Source: Tubiluchus corallicola | Taxonomy: Eukaryota > Priapulida > Priapulimorpha > Priapulimorphida > Tubiluchidae | Direction of reading: 5' to 3' | Length of the DNA stretch: 37,024 nucleotides | NCBI GenBank assembly: GCA_030141605.1 | Contig: JAQGDQ010002440.1 | Span: 1-37,024, forward strand | Part shown: positions 1 to 9,223 of the stretch, in pieces | Numbering within the stretch: position 1 is the stretch's first letter | Layout: the number at the start of each line of letters is the position of its first letter | The notes under the pieces: generated by a model | The model's input: only the letters and a program-made list of their open reading frames with translations | Database searches by the model: none | Told to the model about the DNA's origin: nothing | Translations under genes and position numbers: made by a program

Positions 1-281
1 TGTACAGCATTAGTCTCTATAATGTCATAATAATTTTCATTTTCTTCAAAATAATTTTTCCACATGTTTATGTCACTTATTTTAACTAAATCAGATTTAT
101 TTAAAATAAGTATTTTATTTTTATTTCCATAGAGATTTTTTATATCTGGATTTTTACTTGAAATTGGTATTCTTGCATCTACTAGTTCTAATATAACATC
201 TACTATTTTTATATGCTCTTTTATTAAATCTTTACTTTTTTTCATATGACCTGGATACCAATTTATTTTTGTCATTGACAT
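1..281 (-). CDS. rbgA: Ribosome biogenesis GTPase RbgA/YlqF, N-terminal part (cut by window edge)
   Basis: Only the first 93 or so codons are in the window; the gene runs off the left edge. The protein begins with a short lead and then the family hallmark INWYPGHMKKS (residues 5-15), followed by the DARIP stretch and the guanine-specificity motif NKSD (G4). The G4 motif preceding G1 is the circularly permuted order typical of the YlqF/RbgA/YawG GTPases. Known role of the family: late maturation of the 50S subunit. The start is the ATG at 279-281, because GGAG lies 7 bases before it; a second ATG two codons in is less well placed. It is the last visible gene of the leftward train and starts 32 bases after ctpA ends. 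The identification is firm, but the rest of the protein cannot be judged. Confidence 0.9.
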   Translation of the reverse strand, partial: MSMTKINWYPGHMKKSKDLIKEHIKIVDVILELVDARIPISSKNPDIKNLYGNKNKILILNKSDLVKISDINMWKNYFEENENYYDIIETNAV

Positions 282-313
282 TATTTTCTCCTAACTATAT
301 GACCAGTGTAGCT

Positions 314-1590
314 TTAGCTTTTATCTATAAGGCCTTTTAGCACACTTATCGCAGCCTTTAATTGTTCATCTTCTTTATTTAATAGCTCTTCTGCTTCTTC
401 CTTTTTTATTTCTTTTATTCTTTCCTCTTTATTTTCTTTTGAAGATTCTTCATCTATATTAGTTATTTTTCCAGAATTAAATAAATAGTCATCCTCTTCA
501 CTTACTAATATATCTGGCTTTATCCCTTCTTTATGAATCGATATCCCTGACGGAGTATAGTATTCTGCTGTTGTAAGCTTTAGTGCTCCACCAGTTGGAG
601 GCACTCCTACTATACTTTGTACTAGCCCTTTTCCAAACGTTGTTTCTCCTACTAATATTCCTCTTTTATGATCTCTTGCCGCTCCTGCTACTATTTCTGA
701 AGCAGATGCGCTTCCTTCATTTACTAATATAACCATTGGAAAATCTCCAAGATATTTACCTATTCTTTTGTATACTTCTTCATTTTTCTGTTTATCTTTC
801 ACACTTACTATTATCCCATCTTTTATAAAAATTGATGATATTTCTATTGCTTGACTTAAGTCTCCTCCTGGATTATCTCTTAAATCAAATATTAATCCTT
901 CCATACCTTCTTTTGGAGACTCTCAAGAGATTTTCTTATATATCTTTTGATACGTTTTCACTAAATTGTGTCAACCTTAAGTATCCAAGTTTATCTTCTA
1001 ACATTTCATGTTTCACATACTTTAACTCTATTTCTGCTCTTGCAAGTTCTATTTCTTGTGGCTCTCCATCTTCTCCTCTTATAATAGTTACTTTAAGCTT
1101 TGTTCCTGCCTCACCTTTTAGCATTGATACACATTCGTTAGAGGATAAAGGTAAAGTTGATTTGCCATCTATAGATATTATTTTATCTTTTGATTTTATC
1201 CCCGCATTATAAGCTGGTGTATCTTCTATTGGAGACACAACAACTAAGTACTTATCTCTTTCTTTTTCTATTACCATACCAACACCTGTATATTTTCCAC
1301 TTATGTCTTCTTGAAATTCTTGAAATTCTTCAGCAGTATAATATTCTGAGTATGGATCATCAAGGGCACCAACCATTCCCTTTAATGCTCCTTCAATTAA
1401 TTCTTTTTTACTATATTCTTCTTCATTTACATTTGTAATACATCAAATATCTGATCCATTATTTCAAGTATCTTCAAATCTTTTATATTTGAAGTAATCC
1501 CCTTTTATAGCTATCTCCATTTTCTCCGTAAACAACTATTCCTATGCTAAGTAGTATTGTTATAGTTAACACTTTTATTAAATTTTTCAT
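314..1590 (-). pseudogene. ctpA: C-terminal processing peptidase CtpA (S41 family), broken by about four single-base frameshifts as read
   Basis: Carboxyl-terminal processing protease, an exported serine peptidase that trims envelope proteins. ATG at 1588-1590 follows AGGAG and opens a hydrophobic signal or anchor segment of about 20 residues. Further on, in shifted frames, come the lead-in GALDDPYSEYY, a PDZ domain (SPIEDTPAYNAGI, then KIISIDG), the FDLRDNPGG motif, the catalytic serine in GSASASEI and the catalytic lysine in GETTFGKG. Apparent one-base shifts lie near 1499-1502 (a C4 run), 1433-1439, 936-942 and 910-914 (an A4 run on the coding strand). After each, recognisable S41 sequence resumes immediately. 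All catalytic residues survive, so either the sequence here is inaccurate or the gene decayed very recently. It sits 18 bases after tlyA. Family call is sure; functional state is not. Confidence 0.85.
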
Positions 1591-1608
1591 TTCTCCTCCA
1601 GTTTACTA

Positions 1609-2439
1609 TTAACTTTCTTTTTTATATTCTTTAAGTTTTTCAAAACATATATTTGCATTTTTAATTACATTTTCTATATTTATTTTTCCAATATTTTTTT
1701 TTTCTAGTAAGAAGTATGCTATGTATTCTATATTTCCTTTTCCTCCCTTTATTGGAGAAAAATCTATATTTTAATAAAGAAATTATTTTTATTCCCATCA
1801 GTTATTACTTTTTTTATAATATCTATATATGTTTCTTAAGTCCCTTACTATACCACCTTTTCCTATGTTTTCTCTTCCAACTTCAAATTGAGGCTTTATT
1901 AAAGTAATAATTTTAGTGTTTGTATTTGAAAGTTTTTCTAACAAAGGAAATATTTTAGTAAGTGATATAAAAGATACATCAATAACTATATAATCCATTA
2001 TTTTATTATCAATATCTTCACTAGTCAAATTTTTAATATGCATATTTTCTATGGATTTTACCTTTATGTTATTTCTCAAGTCCCAGTGCAGCTGGTTAGT
2101 TCCTACATCTACAGAATATACATATCTTGCCCCATTTTGTAATGAACAGTCAGTAAATCCACCTGTTGATGAACCTATATCTAAAATTATTTTATCTTTA
2201 AAGTCTAGGTTCCAAATTTCTATAGCTTTTTCTAGTTTTAATCCTCCTCTGCTTACATAAGGACAAAGTTTTGATTTTATTTTTATATTGATATTCTTTA
2301 AGTCATCTATTTGAAATCCTGCTTTTTCTATTTTCTTATCATTTACTATTACAAGTCCTGCTATAATCGATCTTTTAGCTTTTTCTCTGCTTGTAAAAAA
2401 ATTGTTTTCTACTAAATAACTATCTAGTCTTTTTTTCAT
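1609..2439 (-). pseudogene. tlyA: TlyA family rRNA 2'-O-methyltransferase (S4 domain plus FtsJ-like), two frameshifts near the C-terminus as read
   Basis: An N-terminal S4 RNA-binding domain (LDSYLVENNFFTSREKAK, about residues 3-60) is followed by a Rossmann methyltransferase domain with the SAM motif DIGSSTGGFTD. This architecture is that of TlyA/YqxC, whose characterised members 2'-O-methylate 16S/23S rRNA; the old name hemolysin is historical. The first frame runs to 1798 and ends in non-homologous sequence just after GGIVRD. Coding resumes in the next frame from about 1838, shifts again near 1768-1774, and ends with the expected SPIKGGKGNIEY motif and a TAA at 1609-1611. The intact family length of about 270 residues is recovered only if both shifts are ignored. 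The start overlaps the dxs end by 20 bases, implying translational coupling. The shifts sit beside those of ctpA and are probably sequence errors. Confidence 0.87.
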
Positions 2440-4252
2440 TGCTTTCTAATTCCTCTTTTATTTTTTTCACTAACTTCGCTCCACCCATATTAAATGTTGA
2501 CAATATTTCACACCTTTTCCCATGAGGTATTATATTTTCAATTATTCCTATACTGATTATTTTCTTCTTTATATTATTTTTATTTATAAAATTTACTATT
2601 TTACTGCTAAGTGAGTTTACAATATAAGATTCTTCTATTGAAATTATATGATCATATTTTTCTATATTTTCAATTATGTATTTTTCATCCATAGGGTTTA
2701 TAAAAGAAGCACTTACAATTGTTGGATTTATTCCTAGTTCATTTAAATCATTTTTTACATTCAAAACTTCTTTTAAAATTGTACCTAAAGCTATTATTAG
2801 TATTTTTTCTCCTTTTTCAACTTCATGCCATTTTCCATATTCTAACTTAGGCAGTTTATCATACTCCCATACTTCTTCTTTAGGATACCTAATAGCAAGT
2901 GGACCATTAGAATATTTATGGCTAAATTCTATAGCTTCTTCTAATTCTTTTTTACAACAAGGAGCTATTATTACGAAATTTTTAAAATTATTTAACATCG
3001 AAATATCGTAAATTCCCTGGTGTGTTTTTCCATCTTTTCCTACAATTCCAGCTCTATCTATTACAAAAGTTACATTTAAGTTTTGCAATACAATATCATG
3101 CGCTATTTGGCTAAAAGCTCTTTGTAAAAATGTTGAGTAAATTACCATATATGGTTTTTTCCCTGATATTGCTAGTCCCCCACAAAGAGAAAGAGCATGC
3201 CCCTCTGCTATACCAACATCGTAGCATTTATCTGGGAAAACTTCACTCATCTTTTTTAAGCCTGTACCTTTTAACATACCGGCACTTACTGCATATACTT
3301 TTGGGTCCTTTGTAGACAACTCTACTATTTTGTTTCCAAATATTTCAGAGTATGATTCATTATTTTCTTTAGTTTTACCTGTATTTACATCAAAAGAAGA
3401 TATTCCATGAAATTTTTCTAAATTGTTTTCTGCTAATTTATAACCCTTACCTTTTTGAGTTTTTATATGTAAAAATACGGGTCCTTTCATATCTTTAGCC
3501 ATTTTTAAATATTTAGATATTTCTTTTATATCATTTCCATTAATTGGGCCTAAGTATTTAAATCCCAAGCTATATACTATACTACTAGGTGAAAAAAACA
3601 ATCTTATTGAATGCTCTACTCTCTTTATTATATCTGCCATTTTATTACCTAATTTTGATTTTCTTACATTTTGTTCTATATCTTCTTTTAAATCATGATA
3701 GTTCTTACTTTCCATCACTTTGTTAAAAAATGAAGAAAATGCGCCTACATTTTTTCCTATAGACATTTCATTGTCATTTAAGATTATTATAATATTCTCT
3801 AGTCTTCCACCTATAAAGTTTAATGCTTCCATAGAATGACCATTGACTAAAGAAGCATCTCCAATTACAACTATAATTTTATTATATGGGTTAGCTATTG
3901 CTATTCCACAAGCTGCTGATAAGGCTGTTCCTGCATGGCCTGATATATATGGATCATATTTGCTTTCTTCTGGATCCATAAACGGACCTAGTCCACCTTT
4001 TTCTCTTAACGTTTCAAATTTTTTACTTCTTTTAGTTAACATTTTGTGTACATATGATTGATGCCCTACATCAAATAACAATTTATCATTATTAAAGTTA
4101 AATGTTTTATGTAATGCTAAAGTTAATTCTACTACACCTAAATTAGAAGCTAAGTGGCCACCATTTTTACTAACCACTTCTATTATCGTACACCTAAGTT
4201 CATGTGCATAAGGTTCTAGCTCTTCTAATGAACATTTTTTTACATCAATCAT
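2420..4252 (-). CDS. dxs: 1-deoxy-D-xylulose-5-phosphate synthase
   Basis: Thiamine-diphosphate enzyme joining pyruvate and glyceraldehyde 3-phosphate, the first step of the MEP isoprenoid pathway; cytosolic. 610 residues, close to the usual 620. Landmarks: DVGHQSYVHK (61-70), GHAGTALSA (105-113), the ThDP/Mg motif GDAS...N (131-134 and N159/N161), YLGPINGND (233-241), the catalytic glutamate in IAEGHA (E350), and YSTFLQRAF with the following IDRAGIVGKDGKTHQG. The central region, where Dxs differs from transketolases, is clearly Dxs. Unusual: the ThDP motif is GDA rather than GDG, the usual IAEQHA is IAEGHA, and the usual GHSSTS is GHAGTA. These mark a divergent branch rather than loss, because the acidic catalytic residues remain. 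The start is supported by GGAG six bases upstream. It lies 8 bases after the DUF212 gene and overlaps tlyA by 20 bases. Confidence 0.94.
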   Translation of the reverse strand: MIDVKKCSLEELEPYAHELRCTIIEVVSKNGGHLASNLGVVELTLALHKTFNFNNDKLLFDVGHQSYVHKMLTKRSKKFETLREKGGLGPFMDPEESKYDPYISGHAGTALSAACGIAIANPYNKIIVVIGDASLVNGHSMEALNFIGGRLENIIIILNDNEMSIGKNVGAFSSFFNKVMESKNYHDLKEDIEQNVRKSKLGNKMADIIKRVEHSIRLFFSPSSIVYSLGFKYLGPINGNDIKEISKYLKMAKDMKGPVFLHIKTQKGKGYKLAENNLEKFHGISSFDVNTGKTKENNESYSEIFGNKIVELSTKDPKVYAVSAGMLKGTGLKKMSEVFPDKCYDVGIAEGHALSLCGGLAISGKKPYMVIYSTFLQRAFSQIAHDIVLQNLNVTFVIDRAGIVGKDGKTHQGIYDISMLNNFKNFVIIAPCCKKELEEAIEFSHKYSNGPLAIRYPKEEVWEYDKLPKLEYGKWHEVEKGEKILIIALGTILKEVLNVKNDLNELGINPTIVSASFINPMDEKYIIENIEKYDHIISIEESYIVNSLSSKIVNFINKNNIKKKIISIGIIENIIPHGKRCEILSTFNMGGAKLVKKIKEELESNEKKTR

Positions 4253-4260
4253 TTTATCTC

Positions 4261-4722
4261 CTACACTGTTAAATAGCCTCTCATTATAAGAGCTATAATT
4301 ATTCCTAAGGTTCCACCAACTATTACCTCTACAGGAGTATGCCCTAAAAGCTCTTTTAACTTTATATCTGTTATTTCATGCCTTAACTTTTTTTCTATTA
4401 TTGATACTAGATCGTTTATTATTCCTGCTTGAGTACCTGCAGCTCTTCTTATTCCTGCTGCATCATACATTACAACTATTGAAAATGCTGCTGCTATAGC
4501 AAAATATACAGAATTTAGACCTTCAACTATAGCAACGCTTGTTGCTAGTGAAGTTACTGTTGATGAATGAGAACTAGGCATGCCCCCTGTTTCAAACAAT
4601 CTTCTTAAGGTTATTTTTTTTTCCCTTATTACAACAGAAAATACTTTATAAAATTGTGCTGTAAACCAAGCAATAAAACATACATCTAATATTCTATTTC
4701 CAAACATTATTCCACTTTTCAT
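4261..4722 (-). CDS. Divergent PAP2 family membrane protein (DUF212/YuiD-like)
   Basis: A short integral membrane protein of about 153 residues with the family signature GGMPSSHSSTV, then a hydrophobic helix, then YDAAGIRRAAGTQA. These are the conserved features of the DUF212 divergent PAP2 (acid phosphatase/vanadium haloperoxidase-related) family, whose biochemical activity is not established. The PSSH motif recalls the PAP2 phosphatase core, so a lipid-phosphate substrate is a reasonable inference; neighbouring dxs makes an isoprenoid phosphate thinkable but unproven. I prefer the ATG at 4720-4722, with AAAGGG spaced properly upstream, over a GTG at 4729-4731 that would fall within the ribosome binding site. 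The ATG lies immediately after the stop codon of yhbY. Confidence 0.88.
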   Translation of the reverse strand: MKSGIMFGNRILDVCFIAWFTAQFYKVFSVVIREKKITLRRLFETGGMPSSHSSTVTSLATSVAIVEGLNSVYFAIAAAFSIVVMYDAAGIRRAAGTQAGIINDLVSIIEKKLRHEITDIKLKELLGHTPVEVIVGGTLGIIIALIMRGYLTV

Positions 4723-4723
4723 T

Positions 4724-5029
4724 TTAAACACCCTTTAAGTTTTTAGAGATTATTTGACTCTCTTCATTCTCTTTAAATAGTATTATAACTCCACCTATAC
4801 TTCCTACTAACTGACATTCGCTTTTTTTTATAACTTCATCTGTTAAAATCTTTTTTTCTTCTATAACACTTTGTAGTATTTTTACTTTTATTAGTTCTCT
4901 ATTTTTTATTGCATTGTCTATACTTTCTATTACTTTTTCATCTATTTTTCCTTTACCTATTCTTACTAGTGGGTCTAAGTTATGAGCAATTTTTTTTAGA
5001 TATGACCTTTGCTTACTTGTTAACTTCAT
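4724..5029 (-). CDS. yhbY: YhbY family RNA-binding protein (CRM domain)
   Basis: A 101-residue single-domain protein. It shows the typical opening LTSKQRSYLKKIAHNL, the glycine-rich loop VRIGKGKID and the pattern AIKNRELIKVKIL of CRM (CRS1/YhbY) domains, which bind RNA and in bacteria associate with pre-50S particles. The C-terminal half (CQLVGSIGGVIILF) completes the domain fold. GGAG seven bases upstream supports the ATG. It stands 25 bases after rnj and directly precedes the DUF212 gene. Its presence fits the ribosome-maturation theme of this gene train (rsmE, rsfS, tlyA, rbgA). Confidence 0.93.
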   Translation of the reverse strand: MKLTSKQRSYLKKIAHNLDPLVRIGKGKIDEKVIESIDNAIKNRELIKVKILQSVIEEKKILTDEVIKKSECQLVGSIGGVIILFKENEESQIISKNLKGV

Positions 5030-5054
5030 ATAACACTCCTTATTTTTAATAACA

Positions 5055-6791
5055 TTACACTTCCATTACAACAGGCAAGATAACTGGAGATCTATTTGTC
5101 TTTTCATAGAAAAATTTACTAGCTATATCTTTTGCTTTATTTTTTATTTTTGCCCAATCTTTTATCCCTTGTGATTCAAGTTTTTCTAAACCTTCTTTTA
5201 TAGCAGCAAGCGCTTCATTCACAAGCTCTTCTGATTCTCTTGAATAGATAAATCCTCTTGAAACCATATGAGGTCCTGCTAATATTTTTCCTGTGCCTTT
5301 TGATATAGTCGTTACTATTATAACCACACCATCATCTGATAACTTCTGCCTATCTCTTAATACTATATTACCAATATCTCCAACACCTAATCCATCAACT
5401 AATGTTATTCCTGCAGTTACTTTTCCTACTATTTTAGCAGATTCTTTTGATACTTCTACTTTACAACCATTATACCCTATAATAATATTTTCAGGAGCAA
5501 TTCCTGTTTCTATTGCTGATTCTTTATGTGATTTCAGCATTTTATACTCTCCATGAACAGGCATAAAATGTTTTGGTTTTATTATCTCAAGTATAAGCTG
5601 TTGCTCTGCTTTACTAGCATGCCCTGAAACATGAATTCCATCTATTTTTTTAAATACTACTTCAGCATCTCTTTTTAGTAATTTATTTACATTACTATAA
5701 GCTGCTTTCTCATTTCCTGGAATAGGAGTTGCTGATATTATTACAGTATCTCCTTTTTTTATAGATATATGCTTATGGCTATTTTTAGCAATCCTTGATA
5801 AGGCAGCCATAGGCTCTCCTTGAGTTCCAGTACAAATTATTGTAACTTTGTTATCTGGATGGTTTTCTATTTCCTTTATAGGAATAATTATACTTTCTGG
5901 TACTTTTAGATACCCTAATTTTGAAGCTATTTCTAATACCTTTAGCATGCTTCTTCCATCTACAGATATTTTTCTTTTATAAAAGTGTGCTGCATCTATA
6001 ATTTGTTGTAACCTATGTACATGTGAAGCAAATGCTGCAACAATTATTCTACCTTTAGCCGTTTCAAATTCTTCCTTTAAAGCTTTTCCTACTGATTTTT
6101 CTGAATTTGAAAAACCTTCTACTTCTGCATTTGTACTATCTGATAAAAATAGGTCAACTCCTTCTTCACCTAATTTTGCAAATGCATAAAAGTCAACTCC
6201 TTGGTTATCAACAGGTGTCAAGTCTATCTTAAAGTCACCTGTATGAACTATTAAACCTGCTGGTGTCCTTATAGCCATTGAGAAAGCATCTGCTATACTA
6301 TGTGTTACTCTTATAAATTCTACTTCAAAATATTTCCCTATTTTTACCTTTGATCTTCCTTGTATTTCAATCATATCTGGTATATCTTTAGCATATGAAA
6401 AAGATTTATCAAACTTTGATTTCGTTAAGGCTAAAGTAAGTCTTCCTCCATAAATAGGAATATTTTTATCTAACTTTTCGTACAAAAATGGAATACCACC
6501 TATATGATCTTCATGACCATGTGTCAGCACTAAACCTTTTATTTTATCTTTGTTATTTTCTAAGTAAGAATAATCTGGCAACACTAAATCTATACCTAAT
6601 AGTTCATCGTCTGGAAAAGCCATTCCTGCATCTACAACTATTATCTCATCTTTATATTGAATAATTGTTGTATTTTTTCCAACTTCTTCTAACCCGCCTA
6701 AAGGTATTACATACATTTTTTCTATTTTTTTACTTTTCGTATTATTTTTTATTACTTTTATTTCTTTTTTTTTGCTTTTTTCTATTTGCAT
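5055..6791 (-). CDS. rnj: Ribonuclease J
   Basis: Metallo-beta-lactamase/beta-CASP ribonuclease combining endonuclease and 5'-3' exonuclease activity in mRNA turnover and rRNA maturation. 578 residues. After a lysine-rich lead of about 25 residues come the MBL domain with LGGLEEVGKN (31-40), the metal motif HGHEDHIGG (91-99) and HTGDFKID. The beta-CASP domain follows with TGTQGEP and SATPIPGNE. The HVSGHAS and HFMPVHGEYK motifs close the active site, and a C-terminal domain of about 110 residues follows. AAAGGA upstream of the ATG supports the start. The basic N-terminal extension is longer than in Bacillus RNase J1 and may help bind RNA. It starts 42 bases after minC, the widest gap inside this train. 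Confidence 0.96.
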   Translation of the reverse strand: MQIEKSKKKEIKVIKNNTKSKKIEKMYVIPLGGLEEVGKNTTIIQYKDEIIVVDAGMAFPDDELLGIDLVLPDYSYLENNKDKIKGLVLTHGHEDHIGGIPFLYEKLDKNIPIYGGRLTLALTKSKFDKSFSYAKDIPDMIEIQGRSKVKIGKYFEVEFIRVTHSIADAFSMAIRTPAGLIVHTGDFKIDLTPVDNQGVDFYAFAKLGEEGVDLFLSDSTNAEVEGFSNSEKSVGKALKEEFETAKGRIIVAAFASHVHRLQQIIDAAHFYKRKISVDGRSMLKVLEIASKLGYLKVPESIIIPIKEIENHPDNKVTIICTGTQGEPMAALSRIAKNSHKHISIKKGDTVIISATPIPGNEKAAYSNVNKLLKRDAEVVFKKIDGIHVSGHASKAEQQLILEIIKPKHFMPVHGEYKMLKSHKESAIETGIAPENIIIGYNGCKVEVSKESAKIVGKVTAGITLVDGLGVGDIGNIVLRDRQKLSDDGVVIIVTTISKGTGKILAGPHMVSRGFIYSRESEELVNEALAAIKEGLEKLESQGIKDWAKIKNKAKDIASKFFYEKTNRSPVILPVVMEV

Positions 6792-6833
6792 TGCTATTTC
6801 CTTTCTATATTAAATTTCTTCGCTATAACTTTT

Positions 6834-7415
6834 CTAGACAATTTTTACTTTCTCCATTATGACTTTTTCTTCATTGTTTAGTGTTAATTTTATTGGACTT
6901 TCAGGTATTACTATATTTTTAAAATCTATTTTTCTTCCAGCAAGGCTAATATTACTTCCTTCCTTTAAAGAAAAAACTATTATTTCTACATTTTTATTTC
7001 CATTAGCACCTGCTATCAACTCTCCAGATACTTCTCCAAAAATATGAATGTTTCCTGTTACAAAGACTTCTCCTTTTTTTTCAATATTACCAAATATTAT
7101 AACATCTCCATCATAAATTAGCTTTTTACCTACTTCTATATTGCTTTTTAAAATAAATGTTTCTTTTGGTATATAGTAAGTATTTTTATTAAAATCTGGA
7201 GTTTCTTTCGTTACTATATATAGTTCATGCCCATATTCATTTAGTAGTTTTTTAAATTTATTATAATGTTCTTTATGTTTTTTATCTAATAAAAACTCTG
7301 TACTTCCTGTAAAAAAATTTGTTTTTCTCAACTTATTTTTTAAATCAATATATTCATTTTCTATGTTTTTATCTTCAATTTCAATAAAAACTCCATCACT
7401 TGTACCTTTTAACAT
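6834..7415 (-). CDS. minC: Septum site-determining protein MinC
   Basis: Inhibitor of FtsZ ring assembly away from midcell; normally recruited to the membrane by MinD. 193 residues. The first 85 or so match the poorly conserved N-terminal MinC domain only loosely (RKTNFFTGSTEFLLD). The C-terminal half, about residues 90-175, is the characteristic right-handed beta-helix with its repeated glycine turns: GDVIIFGNIEKKGEV, TGNIHIFGEVSGELIAGANGN and then LAGRKI. This domain dimerises and binds MinD. AAGGTG, overlapping the mrdA stop region, supports the start. No minD or minE lies next to it in this window; it sits between mrdA and rnj, which is not the usual minCDE arrangement. Confidence 0.88.
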   Translation of the reverse strand: MLKGTSDGVFIEIEDKNIENEYIDLKNKLRKTNFFTGSTEFLLDKKHKEHYNKFKKLLNEYGHELYIVTKETPDFNKNTYYIPKETFILKSNIEVGKKLIYDGDVIIFGNIEKKGEVFVTGNIHIFGEVSGELIAGANGNKNVEIIVFSLKEGSNISLAGRKIDFKNIVIPESPIKLTLNNEEKVIMEKVKIV

Positions 7416-7426
7416 TTTTATTCACC

Positions 7427-9223
7427 TTATTTTTTATATATTTCTATATATTTTTCTATAAAACTTTTTGCTACAGGCCCTGCCACACTTCCTCCAGATC
7501 CTCCTCCTGCAATAAAAGCAACAAAAACTATTTCTGGATCATCTGATGGAAAATATCCACTAACCCAAGCATGACTATCTTCATATTGTGTATTTTGAGC
7601 ACTTCCAGTTTTAGCTGATATTTTTATGCTCGGTATATTTAAGCCTATATGCGCTGTTCCATTGTATCTAGAAACAACTTTCCTAAATCCTTTCTTTATA
7701 GTTTCAAAGTATTCATCTTTATAATCTAAAGAATAGCTCATTTCTTTTTTATATAACTCTTCTCCATCTACTGTTTTATACTTATACAGAAAATGAGGCT
7801 TATATGTATGCCCTTTATTTGCGTATATAGAGTATAAATTTAGTATTTGTATTGGTGTTGTAAGTACATACCCTTGACCTATAGACATATTAATTGTATC
7901 TCCTGGTCTCCATACCTCTAAATTTTTTTGCTCTTTCCATTCAGGCGTAGGAATAGTCCCTGTACGCTCATTAGGAAGATCAACTCCTGTCTTTTTACCT
8001 AACCCAAAATCATATGCTGTTTTTACTATTGGTTTATACCCAAGTTTGTTTGCATGAGTGTAATAGTAAACATTTGCAGATTCTATGATTGATTTTTCAA
8101 GATTTACATAACCATGTCCTCCCCTTTTCCAACTATTCCAAGTAACATTTTTTAATGAAAAATACCCTGGGTCTTTATATTTTGTTTTAGGATTCATTCC
8201 AGCATCTAATATTGACATTGCTGTCACTGCTTTAAAAACAGATCCAGGTGGGTAAACACCTGCTATTGATTTATTAAGAAGTGGCTTATCTTCATTATCC
8301 CTATAGTATTCCCATTTTTTTTGGCTTAAAGGTTTAGAAAAATCATTTAAAGAATAATCTGGATAGCTTACCATTGTATAAATTTCACCATTTTTAGGAT
8401 TCATAGCTATAAAAGATCCAACATATCCTTTTTCTTTATATATTTCCGTAATGTGTTTTTGAAGATCTATATCTATTGTTAAATACATTTCTTTACCTGG
8501 AATAGGTTTTTGAGATTTTATCTTTTTTTCAATTTTATTATATGCATTTACTTCTACAAAATCATATCCTGGTTCTCCTTTTAGATCTATGTCATATACT
8601 TTTTCTATTCCATTTTTTCCTATGATATCTCTAGGAGTATAGTCATATTTAGAGTCTTTCACTATTTCATATTCTTTTTTAGATATTTTTTTTACATAAC
8701 CTAAAATATGTGAACCTAATGTATCATACAAATATTTTCTTTTATTATAATTTTCTATTTGCAAGTAAGAATAGTTTAATATTTTTTCATTAACTTTATG
8801 GGCTGTTATTTCAGAAAGGTTTTCTATAATTATATTATCTTTAGTGTAGCTCGTTATTTCACCTTTCTTTATCAGTTTTTCTACTTCTTCTATTGGTATT
8901 GAAATTAATGAAGATATCTCTTCTAGTATTTTATCATTATATTTTTTTCCATTTAAATAAATGAGCCTATAACCTATTGAGTTGGTAACTAAAAGCTCTC
9001 CATTTCGGTCATATATTCTTCCTCTTTCTGGTATTATTCGTATTTTTTTTATTCTATTATTTTGTGATCTGTATTTAAATTCCTCTTCACTTAAGACTTG
9101 TAAATAAAAGAGTCTACTAAACAGCCCAATATAGCATAAAATAATAAAAATTATAACTATAATACCTCTTATAGCACTATCATCATAATTATAGTTATTA
9201 TAACCTTCTTTCTTTTTTTTCAT
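7427..9223 (-). CDS. mrdA: Penicillin-binding protein 2 (elongasome D,D-transpeptidase)
   Basis: Class B PBP that cross-links peptidoglycan during cell elongation. 598 residues. It has a cytoplasmic tail rich in lysine and tyrosine, one transmembrane helix (about 19-38), and a dimerisation (pedestal) domain beginning at the motif PERGRIYDRNGELL (65-78). The transpeptidase domain has the active-site SVFK (S328, K331), SAN (382-384) and KTG (538-540), with the MSIGQGY segment before it. The length and the PBP_dimer motif fit the PBP2/MrdA type rather than FtsI. The gene overlaps the upstream MreD-like gene by 26 bases and is followed after 11 bases by minC. No rodA appears next to it. AAGGA lies upstream of the chosen ATG. 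Confidence 0.95.
   Translation of the reverse strand: MKKKKEGYNNYNYDDSAIRGIIVIIFIILCYIGLFSRLFYLQVLSEEEFKYRSQNNRIKKIRIIPERGRIYDRNGELLVTNSIGYRLIYLNGKKYNDKILEEISSLISIPIEEVEKLIKKGEITSYTKDNIIIENLSEITAHKVNEKILNYSYLQIENYNKRKYLYDTLGSHILGYVKKISKKEYEIVKDSKYDYTPRDIIGKNGIEKVYDIDLKGEPGYDFVEVNAYNKIEKKIKSQKPIPGKEMYLTIDIDLQKHITEIYKEKGYVGSFIAMNPKNGEIYTMVSYPDYSLNDFSKPLSQKKWEYYRDNEDKPLLNKSIAGVYPPGSVFKAVTAMSILDAGMNPKTKYKDPGYFSLKNVTWNSWKRGGHGYVNLEKSIIESANVYYYTHANKLGYKPIVKTAYDFGLGKKTGVDLPNERTGTIPTPEWKEQKNLEVWRPGDTINMSIGQGYVLTTPIQILNLYSIYANKGHTYKPHFLYKYKTVDGEELYKKEMSYSLDYKDEYFETIKKGFRKVVSRYNGTAHIGLNIPSIKISAKTGSAQNTQYEDSHAWVSGYFPSDDPEIVFVAFIAGGGSGGSVAGPVAKSFIEKYIEIYKK

Noticed and set aside
832-1438. Overlapping plus-strand open frames of up to 126 residues opposite ctpA
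   Set aside because: They are rich in Leu, Ser and Phe, have no recognised motif, and lie exactly antisense to clear S41 peptidase sequence.
1609-2439. Haemolysin toxin
   Set aside because: The S4 plus FtsJ-like architecture is that of an rRNA methyltransferase; the haemolysin label for TlyA is historical.
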